Shown piece by piece: positions 17,959-26,466 of a DNA stretch of 64,000 nucleotides. Source of the stretch: Paenibacillus sp. R14(2021) (GTDB taxonomy: Bacteria > Bacillota > Bacilli > Paenibacillales > Paenibacillaceae); NCBI RefSeq assembly GCF_019431355.1, contig NZ_CP080269.1:1178001-1242000 (forward strand). Reading direction: 5' to 3'. The notes under the pieces are model-generated. The model made no database searches, was not told the origin of the DNA, and was given only the letters and a program-made list of their open reading frames with translations. A program made the position numbers and the translations under genes. The stretch's first letter is position 1; the number at the start of each line of letters is the position of its first letter.

Positions 17959-18371
17959 TTCTTGCGGATTTTAAATTTGCCATAGTCGATGATTACCAAG
18001 CGTTTTTTATAGATAGCGACATTGCCCCTCTTGATTTTGCCGTTACGCGCAACGATATCCATAGGTTTAATGTTGTTTCTCCGCAACTTTTTTATGATTC
18101 GCTTTAAACGAATTTGATTAGCTTCGGTGTTCTTGGCTCTAGATCTATATTTTTTCATCAAGATCCAAGTGTAATTCTTTCCGTACTTCTTAATTTTCCC
18201 TAGGTATTTTCTATTCTTTTTTCGAGCGTGTTTATATACCTTTACTTCATTTCTATTGCTTCTAATTCCCTTCTTAGACACCGCCAATTTTAGTACTGAG
18301 GTATTTGAAAAATTAAAAACCTGGCGATAATGCCCTTTGCCCAGTTTTCGTTTTCCTTTAATGTTGCTCAT
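17952..18371 (-). CDS. Miniature protein-kinase-like protein
   Basis: A 139-residue, very basic protein that is more AT-rich than its neighbours. It keeps a glycine-loop-like KLGKGHYRQVFNF (residues about 9-21), a VLKLA strand with the ATP-binding-type Lys, a MKKY hinge, a loop resembling the catalytic segment (KPMDIVARNG) and an ending LVIIDYGKF in which DYG replaces DFG. Ordinary kinases need about 250 residues, so this is a trimmed fold. A strong GGAGG precedes the ATG. Its base composition and the adjacent lysozyme remnant point to phage ancestry. Whether it has kinase activity is open. Confidence 0.65.
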   Translation of the reverse strand: MSNIKGKRKLGKGHYRQVFNFSNTSVLKLAVSKKGIRSNRNEVKVYKHARKKNRKYLGKIKKYGKNYTWILMKKYRSRAKNTEANQIRLKRIIKKLRRNNIKPMDIVARNGKIKRGNVAIYKKRLVIIDYGKFKIRKKK

Positions 18372-18427
18372 CTGCAGTCCTCCCTGCAGACATCTTATTC
18401 ACTTGATTATTAAAGTGATATTAAATT

Positions 18428-18461
18428 CCCGAATAATCCCAAGTGCTTGGGTATATTCGGG
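18428..18461 (-). terminator. Long hairpin after the small peptide gene
   Basis: CCCGAATA and TATTCGGG outer arms with an inner CCCAAG/CTTGGG stem lie between the small peptide gene and the kinase-like gene. There is no strong T run, so it may act as an RNA stabiliser or weak terminator. Confidence 0.45.
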
Positions 18462-18473
18462 TCTTAATTTGCT

Positions 18474-18569
18474 TCACTTGGTTAATACTGCAATCAGTGC
18501 CGCGGCACTGATTCTAAGCGCAACCAAGCTTATGATCAGCGCAGCCGTAAATGCTTTTGAGGATTTCAT
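18474..18569 (-). CDS. Small hydrophobic membrane peptide (31 aa)
   Basis: A 31-residue peptide, MKSSKAFTAALIISLVALRI and on, with a basic N-terminus and one hydrophobic segment interrupted by an Arg, ending AVLTK. A good ribosome site (GAGGTGGG, 7 nt before the ATG) and a long hairpin after the stop support expression. The size and shape fit type I toxin peptides or small holin-like proteins, and the neighbouring lysozyme remnant makes a phage origin possible. No family is recognised. Confidence 0.45.
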   Translation of the reverse strand: MKSSKAFTAALIISLVALRISAAALIAVLTK

Positions 18570-18770
18570 ATTGTATCCCACCTCGTGATATTATGTATAC
18601 CCGTGCCGGTCAATCAAATCGTTTGCATTATAGTGATATCCGCCTTGCAGCTGCATGCGTACTCCCCCAATTCGACTGGTATAATCAACGCCTACACCTA
18701 TTCCAGACATCCATTCCATATCCTTCATACATTCCGTTCCAGATCGCGGCAGAGCAGCTCAAGCTGCACA

Positions 18771-18806
18771 AAAAAGCCCTTGAGCTTCCATCCGCTCAAG
18801 GGCTTA
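18771..18806 (-). terminator. Terminator of the MCO-ZIP-TatA operon
   Basis: AAGCCCTTGAGC and GCTCAAGGGCTT arms, followed on the minus strand by a T run, 5 bp after the tatA stop codon. Confidence 0.85.
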
Positions 18807-18810
18807 CCTA

Positions 18811-19002
18811 TTAATGACGTGCGTCTTTCTTCACGTCCCCATCTTCTTGATCGGACTCGACCAGCTCCTTCGTGCTCGTTCTGAACTCGCGGATCGTCGT
18901 GCCGAACGCTTTGCCAAGCTGCGGCAGCTTCTTCGGACCGAAGATCAGCAGACCGACAAGCGCGATCAACAAGATACCCGTCCAGCCTATATTAAATGGC
19001 AT
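18811..19002 (-). CDS. tatA: Twin-arginine translocase subunit TatA
   Basis: A 63-residue TatA/E-type component of the twin-arginine protein export system. It has one N-terminal membrane helix (WTGILLIALVGLLIFG), the conserved FGPKKLPQLGKAFG hinge, an amphipathic helix, and an acidic tail. It sits last in an operon with a ZIP-family protein and a multicopper oxidase that carries a twin-arginine signal. This suggests a dedicated TatA for that substrate. No tatC is in the window. Confidence 0.95.
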   Translation of the reverse strand: MPFNIGWTGILLIALVGLLIFGPKKLPQLGKAFGTTIREFRTSTKELVESDQEDGDVKKDARH

Positions 19003-19051
19003 TTCTCACACCTCCGCCCTTTCCTGGCATCCGCCTGGAAACTCAATCAAT

Positions 19052-20242
19052 TCAATTTACCAGCATCGCTGTCGCGTACATCAGAAGAATGCCCGCGGTG
19101 AGACTAACGAAGTTCAGCCACGACATGGAAGGCGACGCCGATTTCTTCGCTTCTCGAAGGATCATCGCGCCGATCACGTAGATGACCTGCAGAATGGCGC
19201 CTGCGCCGATGCCGAAGAACAATGCCGCCAGCGTATCATTGAAGACGAAGCCGCCCGCCCAGGTTCCCGCAATCGCTGGTGCTCCGGCCAGCAAGGCCAA
19301 GTTGAGAAACGTCCGCCACGTAGGCTGTTCCTTCAATAGAGGTGACGCGATGCCGACGCCTTCCGTTATATTATGCAGCGTAAAGCCGATCACCAGAAAC
19401 GTTCCAAGCGCAGCCTCTCCGGTTGCGAAAGCAGCTCCGATCGCCAGTCCTTCCCCCAAGTTGTGCAGACCGATGCCGCCGGCGATTTTGTAAGCGACAT
19501 GCTTGCCCGAACGGGCTCCCTTGCGTTCGGAGGCTTGATCCATCGCGAGCAGGAAGAGGAAGCTGAGCAGCGCGCCGAACCAGACCAAGCCGGTGCCTTG
19601 GAAGACCCCAGGCGCTTCCGCCCCAAGCTCCAACCCTTCCTGCAGTGTATCCACGACCAAGAAGAACAACAGACCGACCGTTAGCGCCAGTATCGCTTGA
19701 ATGCCGCGATTGGAGAATCGCCGCAGGAACGGAAACCATAACAGCCCCAATCCTACGGGAACGACGCCGACATAGAAACCGATTAACGCATATTGGCCGA
19801 AGCGCGCCGCGCTCGGCTCCGGCGTTTTGGCCGCAACGGGAACCTCGCCGGAGAATAGCAATCCGTTCGACGTAATCAGCTTGATTTCATACGGATCGCC
19901 CTCAACCCAGCCATACGGAATCTTAATTTCCGTTTCGCCGAATCTGCTCATTGTCGGACTTGGATTGAACTCCGCATTCCAGAACGCATCGTTCACCAGC
20001 ACCTGTGCGATGGTCACTTCCTCCGGCCCGGAGTTGAACACGTGGACGGCAAAGCCCTCGTCGGTCAGAATAATTTTCGGGATATCAAGCACTTCGATCG
20101 GCGCGACGGACTCAGTTTTGATGCCGGTGCCGAAATTCGCGATTAATACGATGACAATCGCAAGAAGCACGACAGGAAGTATTCCCCATATGCCCTTGGA
20201 CTTTAATGGCTTTAATCGATCAACTACTGCCTTCGTTTGCAT
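19052..20242 (-). CDS. ZIP-family metal transporter with N-terminal extracytoplasmic domain
   Basis: A 396-residue membrane protein. After a first membrane segment (about 19-38) comes an extracytoplasmic beta-type domain of about 110 residues. Then follow about eight membrane helices of the ZIP divalent-metal importer family. The metal-site helix motifs GLHNLGEGLAIGAAFA (about 256) and TLHNITEGVGIASPL (about 290) are intact. The extra N-terminal domain is absent from ordinary ZIPs and may hand metal between this protein and the multicopper oxidase encoded 18 bp upstream. Fe, Mn and Zn are all possible. Confidence 0.88.
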   Translation of the reverse strand: MQTKAVVDRLKPLKSKGIWGILPVVLLAIVIVLIANFGTGIKTESVAPIEVLDIPKIILTDEGFAVHVFNSGPEEVTIAQVLVNDAFWNAEFNPSPTMSRFGETEIKIPYGWVEGDPYEIKLITSNGLLFSGEVPVAAKTPEPSAARFGQYALIGFYVGVVPVGLGLLWFPFLRRFSNRGIQAILALTVGLLFFLVVDTLQEGLELGAEAPGVFQGTGLVWFGALLSFLFLLAMDQASERKGARSGKHVAYKIAGGIGLHNLGEGLAIGAAFATGEAALGTFLVIGFTLHNITEGVGIASPLLKEQPTWRTFLNLALLAGAPAIAGTWAGGFVFNDTLAALFFGIGAGAILQVIYVIGAMILREAKKSASPSMSWLNFVSLTAGILLMYATAMLVN

Positions 20243-20260
20243 CGTTTGTCTCCTCCTCTC

Positions 20261-21304
20261 TTACCCTTTCGCTTCAAAGAAGCCCATCCAGCCCAGCTCC
20301 GCAAACTCGCTTTGGTGGGCATGGAACATGTATTTTCCGGGCGATGGGAACACCATCTCAAGAATGCCCCGCTGACCTTGGCATTGCATAACGGTATCCG
20401 TATAGATCGGTCTTGCATCCGGATCGGCCCCGACCTCGTAGTAGTGGAACAAATTCGCGTGAAGATGGAATGAATTAATCAGATCGAATTCCGTGAAATT
20501 ACTGAGATACACGCGCACCAATTCGCCGACTTTTACTTCAATCGGTCTGGCTTGGAAGGCAAACGCGTAGCCGTTAACCGTATAAATCTCATTCTCACCG
20601 TCCAGATCCAAGTCGTAACCGTTCATCACCATATTCAGCTCTCGAGCCGGTTTTCTTGGTTTAACGGGGTCGATGATGAAGTTACCGTATAGTCCTTTGT
20701 GGATGTGTTTGGACAAGGGCGGGATATGACAGTGATACAGATGCATGCCTGCGGGTTTTGCCTCGAACTCATAAATGAACTCCGACCCGGGCTGAACGGG
20801 CTCAATGCCATCCATATTGGTAGGGTGAATGCCATGAAAATGAATGGAATGCGGGTGGAGCGAGCCGTTCCAGAACTTGATGCGAAGGATATCTCCTTCC
20901 GTACAACGCAGGGTTGGACCTGGAATCGAACCGTTGAACGTCCAGCCGGGAAACGTAATGCCCTTCGCGATTTCCACATCCGTATCCATGGCCACCAGCT
21001 TGTATTCCCGAACCGTTCGCCCATCCCTCGTGCTTGTTTTTCCGTAATCGAATGTCGTCAATGCCTTGAAGGCCGCCTCCATACCAGGCGTATTCTCATC
21101 GCTCGGTTCATACCCATGCGCCATCATTTGGTGTTTCTTCGCGGCTGCTGACGAGTGTCCTTCATGCGATTCCATGGCGCTTACCGTCCTGCCAAACCAT
21201 TTCCCCGGGCTGAGCAGGGTGCTGCCCCAAAGGCCGAGAGCGCCGGCTGCCCCCCATTTCAACACGTCTCTGCGGGATACGGGTCGTTTCGGATCAAATC
21301 CCAT
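20261..21304 (-). CDS. Tat-exported multicopper oxidase
   Basis: Copper enzyme of about 347 residues with a Tat signal (SRRDVLKWGAAGALGLWGS, near the N-terminus). Copper motifs are HPHSIHFHGIH (about residue 135), AGMHLYHCHIPP (about 195), HLHANLF and MFHAHQSEFAELGWMG near the end. Two cupredoxin domains in this length are typical of small-laccase or nitrite-reductase-like oxidases. The ATG at 21304 is behind GGAGG; an upstream start would put 18 extra residues before the Tat signal. It leads the operon with ZIP and TatA and may oxidise a metal ion taken up by ZIP. Confidence 0.9.
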   Translation of the reverse strand: MGFDPKRPVSRRDVLKWGAAGALGLWGSTLLSPGKWFGRTVSAMESHEGHSSAAAKKHQMMAHGYEPSDENTPGMEAAFKALTTFDYGKTSTRDGRTVREYKLVAMDTDVEIAKGITFPGWTFNGSIPGPTLRCTEGDILRIKFWNGSLHPHSIHFHGIHPTNMDGIEPVQPGSEFIYEFEAKPAGMHLYHCHIPPLSKHIHKGLYGNFIIDPVKPRKPARELNMVMNGYDLDLDGENEIYTVNGYAFAFQARPIEVKVGELVRVYLSNFTEFDLINSFHLHANLFHYYEVGADPDARPIYTDTVMQCQGQRGILEMVFPSPGKYMFHAHQSEFAELGWMGFFEAKG

Positions 21305-21352
21305 TACGGTTATCCTCCAATCTTGTCTTAAGGAAATTAAGTTTGATGAATG

Positions 21353-21402
21353 CAACATTTGTGATAAAAAAATATAATTTGTTATAGGGACAAAATGTTG
21401 CT
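21353..21402. promoter_or_regulatory. Perfect 9-bp inverted repeat upstream of the oxidase operon
   Basis: GCAACATTT and AAATGTTGC are perfect inverted arms 32 bp apart, 49-98 bp upstream of the oxidase start. Candidate binding sites for an unidentified regulator. Confidence 0.45.
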
Positions 21403-21422
21403 CTAATGCAAAACTGTCACAA

Positions 21423-21439
21423 GGTAACTATATGTTACC
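21423..21439. promoter_or_regulatory. Candidate operator palindrome
   Basis: Perfect inverted repeat GGTAAC-TATAT-GTTACC about 120 bp upstream of the oxidase operon. The shape suits a dimeric repressor; the regulator is not identified. Confidence 0.45.
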
Positions 21440-21500
21440 GATTTGAGTTTGTAAACCCTTTTTGAACGAAGCTTGCCCGGCTCAGAGGAGCATTGGCTAA

Positions 21501-22058
21501 TCAGCCTTTGCTCCGATAAGCCTTCTCATGATATCTCGTGATAGCCTTAAACAACGCTTTACCGTCATGCGTAAGCGGGTTTTCAGCATGGAAGCTAAGC
21601 ACCATGGCGTGATAAGTCTCCGGCACCCAAATGTAGTGATGGATGTAATCCGTCAGCGTAAACCCGGCTTTCTTCCAAAAGCGAATCCGGCTTGCGTTCT
21701 CCGGCGTCTGCTCCGCCTCCGCTTCGATTATCATTCCCCGGCAACCCGGCATCGTTCGTAATGCCCAGTCTGAGAGCTGACGGATACATAATTGGCCGAT
21801 TCCAAGGCCCTGACAGGAACGGCGTACTGCGAGATAGTCGATGATCAGCGCTTCCGATGTGGTATCGAAGGCCGTCAGCGCCATTGCGATCGTGTCATTC
21901 GATTCACTCCAGACATGCAGCGCTGCGATCTCCCGCTCAAGCATGCGGCGAACGATGGTCCGAGTCTTCCGGCCATGCTCGGGAAAAGCTTCCTCGTATA
22001 TCGCTTCGGCTTTCAGCCATAACGCTTCATTCCACTGCTTGCTCGTTTCAACGTTCAT
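21501..22058 (-). CDS. GNAT-family N-acetyltransferase
   Basis: Acetyltransferase of 185 residues. The acetyl-CoA-binding loop is RRSCQGLGIGQ, preceded by the strand IIDYLAVR and followed by a FWKKAGF strand-helix near the end of the domain. The start is the ATG at 22058 (AAGGGGAA upstream). A C-terminal extension of about 35 residues after the GNAT core is unrecognised. It is transcribed alone. The substrate is unknown. Confidence 0.9.
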   Translation of the reverse strand: MNVETSKQWNEALWLKAEAIYEEAFPEHGRKTRTIVRRMLEREIAALHVWSESNDTIAMALTAFDTTSEALIIDYLAVRRSCQGLGIGQLCIRQLSDWALRTMPGCRGMIIEAEAEQTPENASRIRFWKKAGFTLTDYIHHYIWVPETYHAMVLSFHAENPLTHDGKALFKAITRYHEKAYRSKG

Positions 22059-22154
22059 TCGGGTTCCCCTTCTATGTACAAATTGGACTTGTCCACGATA
22101 CGCGTGCATAGGAAAAGCTCTTGCTCTCTCCTATGATTGTAACCGCAGCGTATG

Positions 22155-22188
22155 CAAAAAAGCATTCCCTCTTTTCAAGGGAATGCCT
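22155..22188 (-). terminator. Terminator of the fRMsr gene
   Basis: GCATTCCCT and AGGGAATGC arms followed by six T on the minus strand. Confidence 0.75.
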
Positions 22189-22263
22189 CTTAGCAGCAGC
22201 GTTTTACCAAGGAAGAAAGTAATAAAAGCAACCGGTCGGTCCATCGCAAACGCAAAAAACAGC

Positions 22264-22743
22264 TTACAGATGCGCAGTCAGACGATCCACGAATTGCTCC
22301 AAATAGTGCTGATCGATTTCATCAAACCGTTCCAGCTCAGGGCTGTCGATGTCGAGCACACCCAGCAATTCCCCGTTCTTAATGATTGGGATGACGATTT
22401 CCGATTGCGAAGCAGCGTCGCAGGCGATATGCCCTGGGAACTCATGGACATTCGCGACGCGGACGGTTGCAAGGTCACTTGCAGCTTTGCCGCATACGCC
22501 TTTGGACAGCGGTATGCGCACGCAGGCTGGCAGTCCTTGGAACGGCCCAAGCACCAATTCGCCGTCCCGCAGTACGTAGAAGCCTACCCAATTAATACGA
22601 TCCAGAAATTGATTCAGCAGGGCCGAGGCATTGGATAAGTTAGCGATCCGATCGGATTCGCCTTCAAGCAGTGCTTGCAATTGGCGAATGACCAATTCGT
22701 AATTTTGTTCACGTGCTGCGTTATATTGCTCGGTATGAAACAT
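22264..22743 (-). CDS. msrC: Free methionine-R-sulfoxide reductase (GAF domain)
   Basis: Single-domain GAF enzyme of 159 residues that reduces free L-methionine-(R)-sulfoxide. Hallmarks of this family are WVGFYVL, GPFQGLPACVRI with the first Cys, GVCGKAA with the second, and HIACDAASQSEIVIP with the third; all three catalytic Cys are present. It repairs oxidised methionine in the cytoplasm. The gene is monocistronic with its own terminator. Confidence 0.95.
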   Translation of the reverse strand: MFHTEQYNAAREQNYELVIRQLQALLEGESDRIANLSNASALLNQFLDRINWVGFYVLRDGELVLGPFQGLPACVRIPLSKGVCGKAASDLATVRVANVHEFPGHIACDAASQSEIVIPIIKNGELLGVLDIDSPELERFDEIDQHYLEQFVDRLTAHL

Positions 22744-22942
22744 ATCGGTTCTCCTTTAATGGTGTCGTCTGGTTAAACCATCCATGCATGGTTATCCCCT
22801 ATTATACTTCTCCGTCTTTTCCTTGTCAGTCTCCGGATGAATGGGATTTACAACCAATTGGATTAAAAGACAAGTTGGGCTGAATAAGATAATCGTAGCA
22901 CCCGGTAAAGCTAGCCAATTCATTTGGAGGTGCCTGTCCGTT

Positions 22943-24201
22943 ATGATTATTTATACCATTAAATACGGCGATTCCTTATTCTCGATCGCGAATAAATATC
23001 AAGTTTCAATTGAACAGATCCGAAGAGCTAACGGCTTCGATGAAACGAACCTAAGCTTGGTTCCCGGCCAAGCCCTGATCCTGCCAACGAATGTGTACAT
23101 CGTGCAGCCTGGCGATTCCTTATACAAGATTGCTGCCGTGAGCTACGTCCCTATTCAGGCGATCAAGGACGCCAATCGCCTAACAAGCGATGCGTTGTCC
23201 ATCGGAAGACGGCTTATTTTGCCGCCCCGTCCCAAGTATATGGAACAAGGACTTAGCTTCATACTGCCCAGTACGCAAGAACGAACCGAATCTCTCATTC
23301 GATACTTTTCGCCGAACAACACGTACTTCGGAATTTTTGAATATCACATCAACGAAGATGGCACGCTCAGCGAGCTGACTAATGATGACGTAGCGGTACG
23401 CGCTTCAAGAGAGAATCATGTCGCTCCGCTTGCCACGATAACCAATCTGACGCCGGGCGGCTTCAGCCCTGAATTGACCAAGACGGTGCTTAGCTCACCA
23501 GACATGCAGAATTGATTGAACAAATCTATACGTTAGTGAAAACCAAGAATTACGCTGGTGTTATGATTGATTTCGAGAATGTGACCGGCACTGAACGTGA
23601 TATGTATTCCAGCTTCTTGAACGCCTTGCACAAGAGACTCCAGCCCGAAGGCTATTATACAGCCGTTGCCCTGCCGGTCAAGCGCTCCGATAATGAATTT
23701 CCCGGATACGACTACGGGGGAATCGCGTCTGCTGTCGATTTCGTCTTCCTCATGGCCTATGATTATCACGAAGCGCATTCAGGACCCGGTCCTGTGGCGC
23801 CGATCGATGAAATTCAGAAAACGCTGGATTACGCAATCCGGTTTATTCGGCGGGATAAAATCATCCTTGGCGTACCGAGGTACGGATTCGATTGGACGAT
23901 GGAGAACGGTTCCCCGACCGGAGCGAAGGCGGTCTCCGTTAACAGCGCCACGAATATAGCAAGACAGTACCAGGTTCCGATCCTATACTCCGAAACGGCA
24001 CAGCAGCCCCATTTCTCGTATACGGACGAAGACGGGAAAGAACATATCGTATGGTTCGAGGATGCGCGCGCCCGCGCTGCAAAGGCCCTGCTCACGATTA
24101 ATTACCGGTTGAAAGGCCTCGGCTCCTGGCAGCTTGGCCTGAGCTTCCCGCAAGCGTTCTATCTGATTGATCATTTCTTCAGGCAAAGGAAAGTGCTCTA
24201 G
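22943..24201 (+). pseudogene. LysM-GH18 spore hydrolase (YaaH/SleL-like), frameshifted
   Basis: Two abutting frames together encode a typical 420-residue protein. The first has two LysM repeats (IYTIKYGDSLFSIANKY at the start and IVQPGDSLYKIAAVSY) and the beginning of a GH18 barrel, ending at a TGA at 23513-23515. The barrel resumes in another frame at 23512 and holds the catalytic segment YAGVMIDFEN with its Glu, MAYDYHE and a complete C-terminus. Relatives (SleL, YaaH) are spore cortex-fragment hydrolases. A small indel near 23510 is the cause, or a sequencing error. GGAGGTG precedes the ATG at 22943. Confidence 0.88.
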
Positions 24202-24254
24202 TGGAAGCACTCCCGCTTTCGCTTGCTTATTAATGACCGCATCCGTTAAAATAA

Positions 24255-24323
24255 TCGAGTATAACTTTGGCGATATGGGCCGAGGGTCTCTACCAGGAAC
24301 CGTAAAATCCTGATTACAACGAA
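24255..24323 (+). promoter_or_regulatory. Purine riboswitch, adenine type
   Basis: The aptamer core follows the family pattern: GTATAAC, P2 arms CTTTGGC/GCCGAGG, loop GATATGG, TCTCTACC, P3 arms CAGGA/TCCTG with loop ACCGTAA, then ATTAC. The base that decides specificity (equivalent to position 74) is T at 24314, as in adenine riboswitches, not C as in guanine ones. P1 is short, GTA/TAC with an outer TCG/CGA pair across a small internal loop. It lies upstream of a nucleoside hydrolase gene. Confidence 0.88.
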
Positions 24324-24358
24324 ATGCGCAGCCGCATTTTATTGTAGCCGGGATTTTT
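24304..24358 (+). terminator. Riboswitch-controlled terminator
   Basis: The 3' half of the aptamer (AAAATCCTGATTACAA) can pair with TTGTAGCCGGGATTTT with a single mismatch, enclosing an inner AAATGCG/CGCATTT stem and followed by a T run. Terminator and ligand-bound aptamer are therefore mutually exclusive, so adenine should switch expression on. Confidence 0.8.
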
Positions 24359-24441
24359 CTGCTTTCCAACGGGTACGCAAAGATTACAAGGAGAATCGGC
24401 CGTCTTCGAGCAAGGCCGGTTAACGACGGAGGATGCTAGTC

Positions 24442-25407
24442 ATGAATAAAACAAGAATGATTATTGACGTAGACACAGGAATCGACGATGCGATTGCGAT
24501 TTTGTACGCCGTATTGGCACCGGATATCCATGTGGAGGGCATTACGACTTGCTTCGGCAACATTGATGTCGATCAGGCAACGGATAACACGCTGCGACTG
24601 CTTAAGCTTGCGAGAGCCAACTTTGAAATTCCTGTTGCGGTCGGAGCGTCCAAGCCGCTGAAGCGTGATTTTCCGGGTTCGGCCGAGCATGTGCATGGCA
24701 AGAACGGAATCGGCGGTGCTGTGCTGGCGAAATCCGAGCAGCAGCCAATCAGACAGAGCGCGGCAGAATTCATCGTATCGACCGTGAACGATAATCCCGG
24801 CGAAATTACGATCGTGACGCTTGCGCGCATGACCAACCTAGCACACGCGATCCAACTCGACCCGGGCATTATTACGAAGATCAAGGAAGTTGTCGTCATG
24901 GGCGGCAACGTATTCGTGCCAGGAAATATTACGCCCGTTGCAGAAGCGAATCTAGCCGGCGATCCGGAAGCCGCCGCATATGCATTCGCATCCGGCCTGC
25001 CCATTACGGCTGTTGGCCTGGATGTGACGCTGAAGACCTTGCTGACCAAGGCGCATGTACAATACATGCTGACCCATGCCCCTGCTGGGAAGCAGCCGCT
25101 CGTTGCGTTCATGCGCGATTCGCTGGAGCATTATTTTGACTTCTACCAAGAGGTGAGCCATCTGATCGGAGCTTGCCCGATGCACGATTTGCTTGCCGTA
25201 ATGGTTGCCGCGGATCCAAGCTTGGTGAAGAAACAGACCCTGCTTGCCGTTATTGAGACCGAGGGCCTCCACACGTCCGGGATGGTTGTGACGGATCGAA
25301 GAGCAGTTCCCGTTGTCGGTAATCCGATTGATTTCTGCGTTGACGTGGAATCGGAACGTGCGCTGAACGCGATGATGGCCTTGTTCCTGCGCGAGAACGC
25401 GGGATAG
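24442..25407 (+). CDS. Inosine/uridine-preferring nucleoside hydrolase
   Basis: Hydrolase of about 321 residues that splits ribonucleosides into base and ribose. The N-terminal metal-binding signature IDVDTGIDDAIAILYA is the hallmark of the IunH family, and the second conserved region is KEVVVMGGNV with Asn. A later motif HDLLAVMVA supplies the active-site His-Asp. The ATG at 24442 has GGAGG 9 nt upstream. It is controlled by the adenine-type riboswitch above, which fits a role in purine salvage. A strong terminator follows. Confidence 0.93.
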   Translation: MNKTRMIIDVDTGIDDAIAILYAVLAPDIHVEGITTCFGNIDVDQATDNTLRLLKLARANFEIPVAVGASKPLKRDFPGSAEHVHGKNGIGGAVLAKSEQQPIRQSAAEFIVSTVNDNPGEITIVTLARMTNLAHAIQLDPGIITKIKEVVVMGGNVFVPGNITPVAEANLAGDPEAAAYAFASGLPITAVGLDVTLKTLLTKAHVQYMLTHAPAGKQPLVAFMRDSLEHYFDFYQEVSHLIGACPMHDLLAVMVAADPSLVKKQTLLAVIETEGLHTSGMVVTDRRAVPVVGNPIDFCVDVESERALNAMMALFLRENAG

Positions 25408-25454
25408 TCAATGAATTCGGTTAACATACCAGCATAATTCTAGAAGGCTGCGAA

Positions 25455-25487
25455 GAAAAATCCCACGAATGCTCGTGGGATTTTTCG
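25455..25487. terminator. Bidirectional terminator
   Basis: AAAAATCCCACGA and TCGTGGGATTTTT arms between the convergent nucleoside hydrolase and PhyH genes. Confidence 0.85.
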
Positions 25488-25501
25488 TTATTATTCTTGG
25501 A

Positions 25502-26332
25502 TTACACCAGTTCCGGCTGATGCGCCTTCAACCACGTACGCAGCGGCACATCGTCATCTGTCGGGGTGTAGTGGCCGTTGCAGTTCACGCTTGCGCCGAG
25601 CAGCTGCCTGCGGATCGGATCGCTGCGTTCCCAGAGATGCTGGACGGTCATATCGTCTTTCGTGCGGATCCAGCGGTAACCATAGCCGTAGAACAGCACC
25701 TTGCGCGTAAGATCCGACCAGTTCGGCGTTCCCGCATGCCACAACCGTCTGTCGAAGAAAACGGCTGTTCCCGGCTTCACGCAGATCGGGATCGCTCCCG
25801 CAGGCTGACCCTCGCGATCAGCAGGCATCGCCAATTCGTCCTTCAAGTGGCTTCCCGGCACGACCCAGAAATTGCCTCTGTCTGGCTGCGAGACATCCGA
25901 CAGAAAATATGCGACCTTGAGCGATAAGCGGGGCCTCGGATGACTCTCCATCTCCATATTCACGCGCCCGCTGTCCTGATGCCAGCCGAACGTTCGATCA
26001 TTCTTCTCCTGACCGGAGGGCGGCGTCGCAATCATATGGGCATGATACAAATATATGTTCCAGCCAAGAATGCCCCAGACCTTCGGCAGCACCTTCTCGT
26101 AGTCGACCAGATCAAGAAACACCTCGTGGTCAGGAATGAAATTTGGATAAAACATCGCCGTCTTCGGGTCATGCCCTTCCTTAATCTTCTCGGCATGAAT
26201 GCGGTCTAATTCTTCGGACAGCTTCCCGACCTGCTCCGCGGACAAGGCCTCCTCCATGACCAAATACCCTTGCTCGTTAAATTGCTTGCGCTCTTCATCG
26301 GTCAAAGCATATTCCAAGCATGACGTATGCAC
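25502..26332 (-). CDS. Phytanoyl-CoA dioxygenase (PhyH) family protein
   Basis: Fe(II)/2-oxoglutarate oxygenase of 276 residues, distinct from the copy at 15976. It begins with the family-typical LTDEERKQFNEQGYLVMEE. Iron ligands are in FGWHQDSGRVNME (about 133) and RLWHAGTPNWSD (about 210); an Arg follows in TRKVLFYGYGYRW. The preferred start is GTG at 26332 with GGAGGGG 7 nt upstream. An AraC regulator 134 bp upstream on the same strand probably controls it. Confidence 0.9.
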   Translation of the reverse strand: MHTSCLEYALTDEERKQFNEQGYLVMEEALSAEQVGKLSEELDRIHAEKIKEGHDPKTAMFYPNFIPDHEVFLDLVDYEKVLPKVWGILGWNIYLYHAHMIATPPSGQEKNDRTFGWHQDSGRVNMEMESHPRPRLSLKVAYFLSDVSQPDRGNFWVVPGSHLKDELAMPADREGQPAGAIPICVKPGTAVFFDRRLWHAGTPNWSDLTRKVLFYGYGYRWIRTKDDMTVQHLWERSDPIRRQLLGASVNCNGHYTPTDDDVPLRTWLKAHQPELV

Positions 26333-26466
26333 CGATAATCCCCTCCGCATCGTTTGTGCGTGTTCTTGTCTCTATCATAATCGGCTCCAGCCGGCGATAG
26401 AAGTAACAATCAAGGGTTCTTTTGTACGATTCAACGATTTCCGCGAGAGCGCTGTCACCTGAGGCC

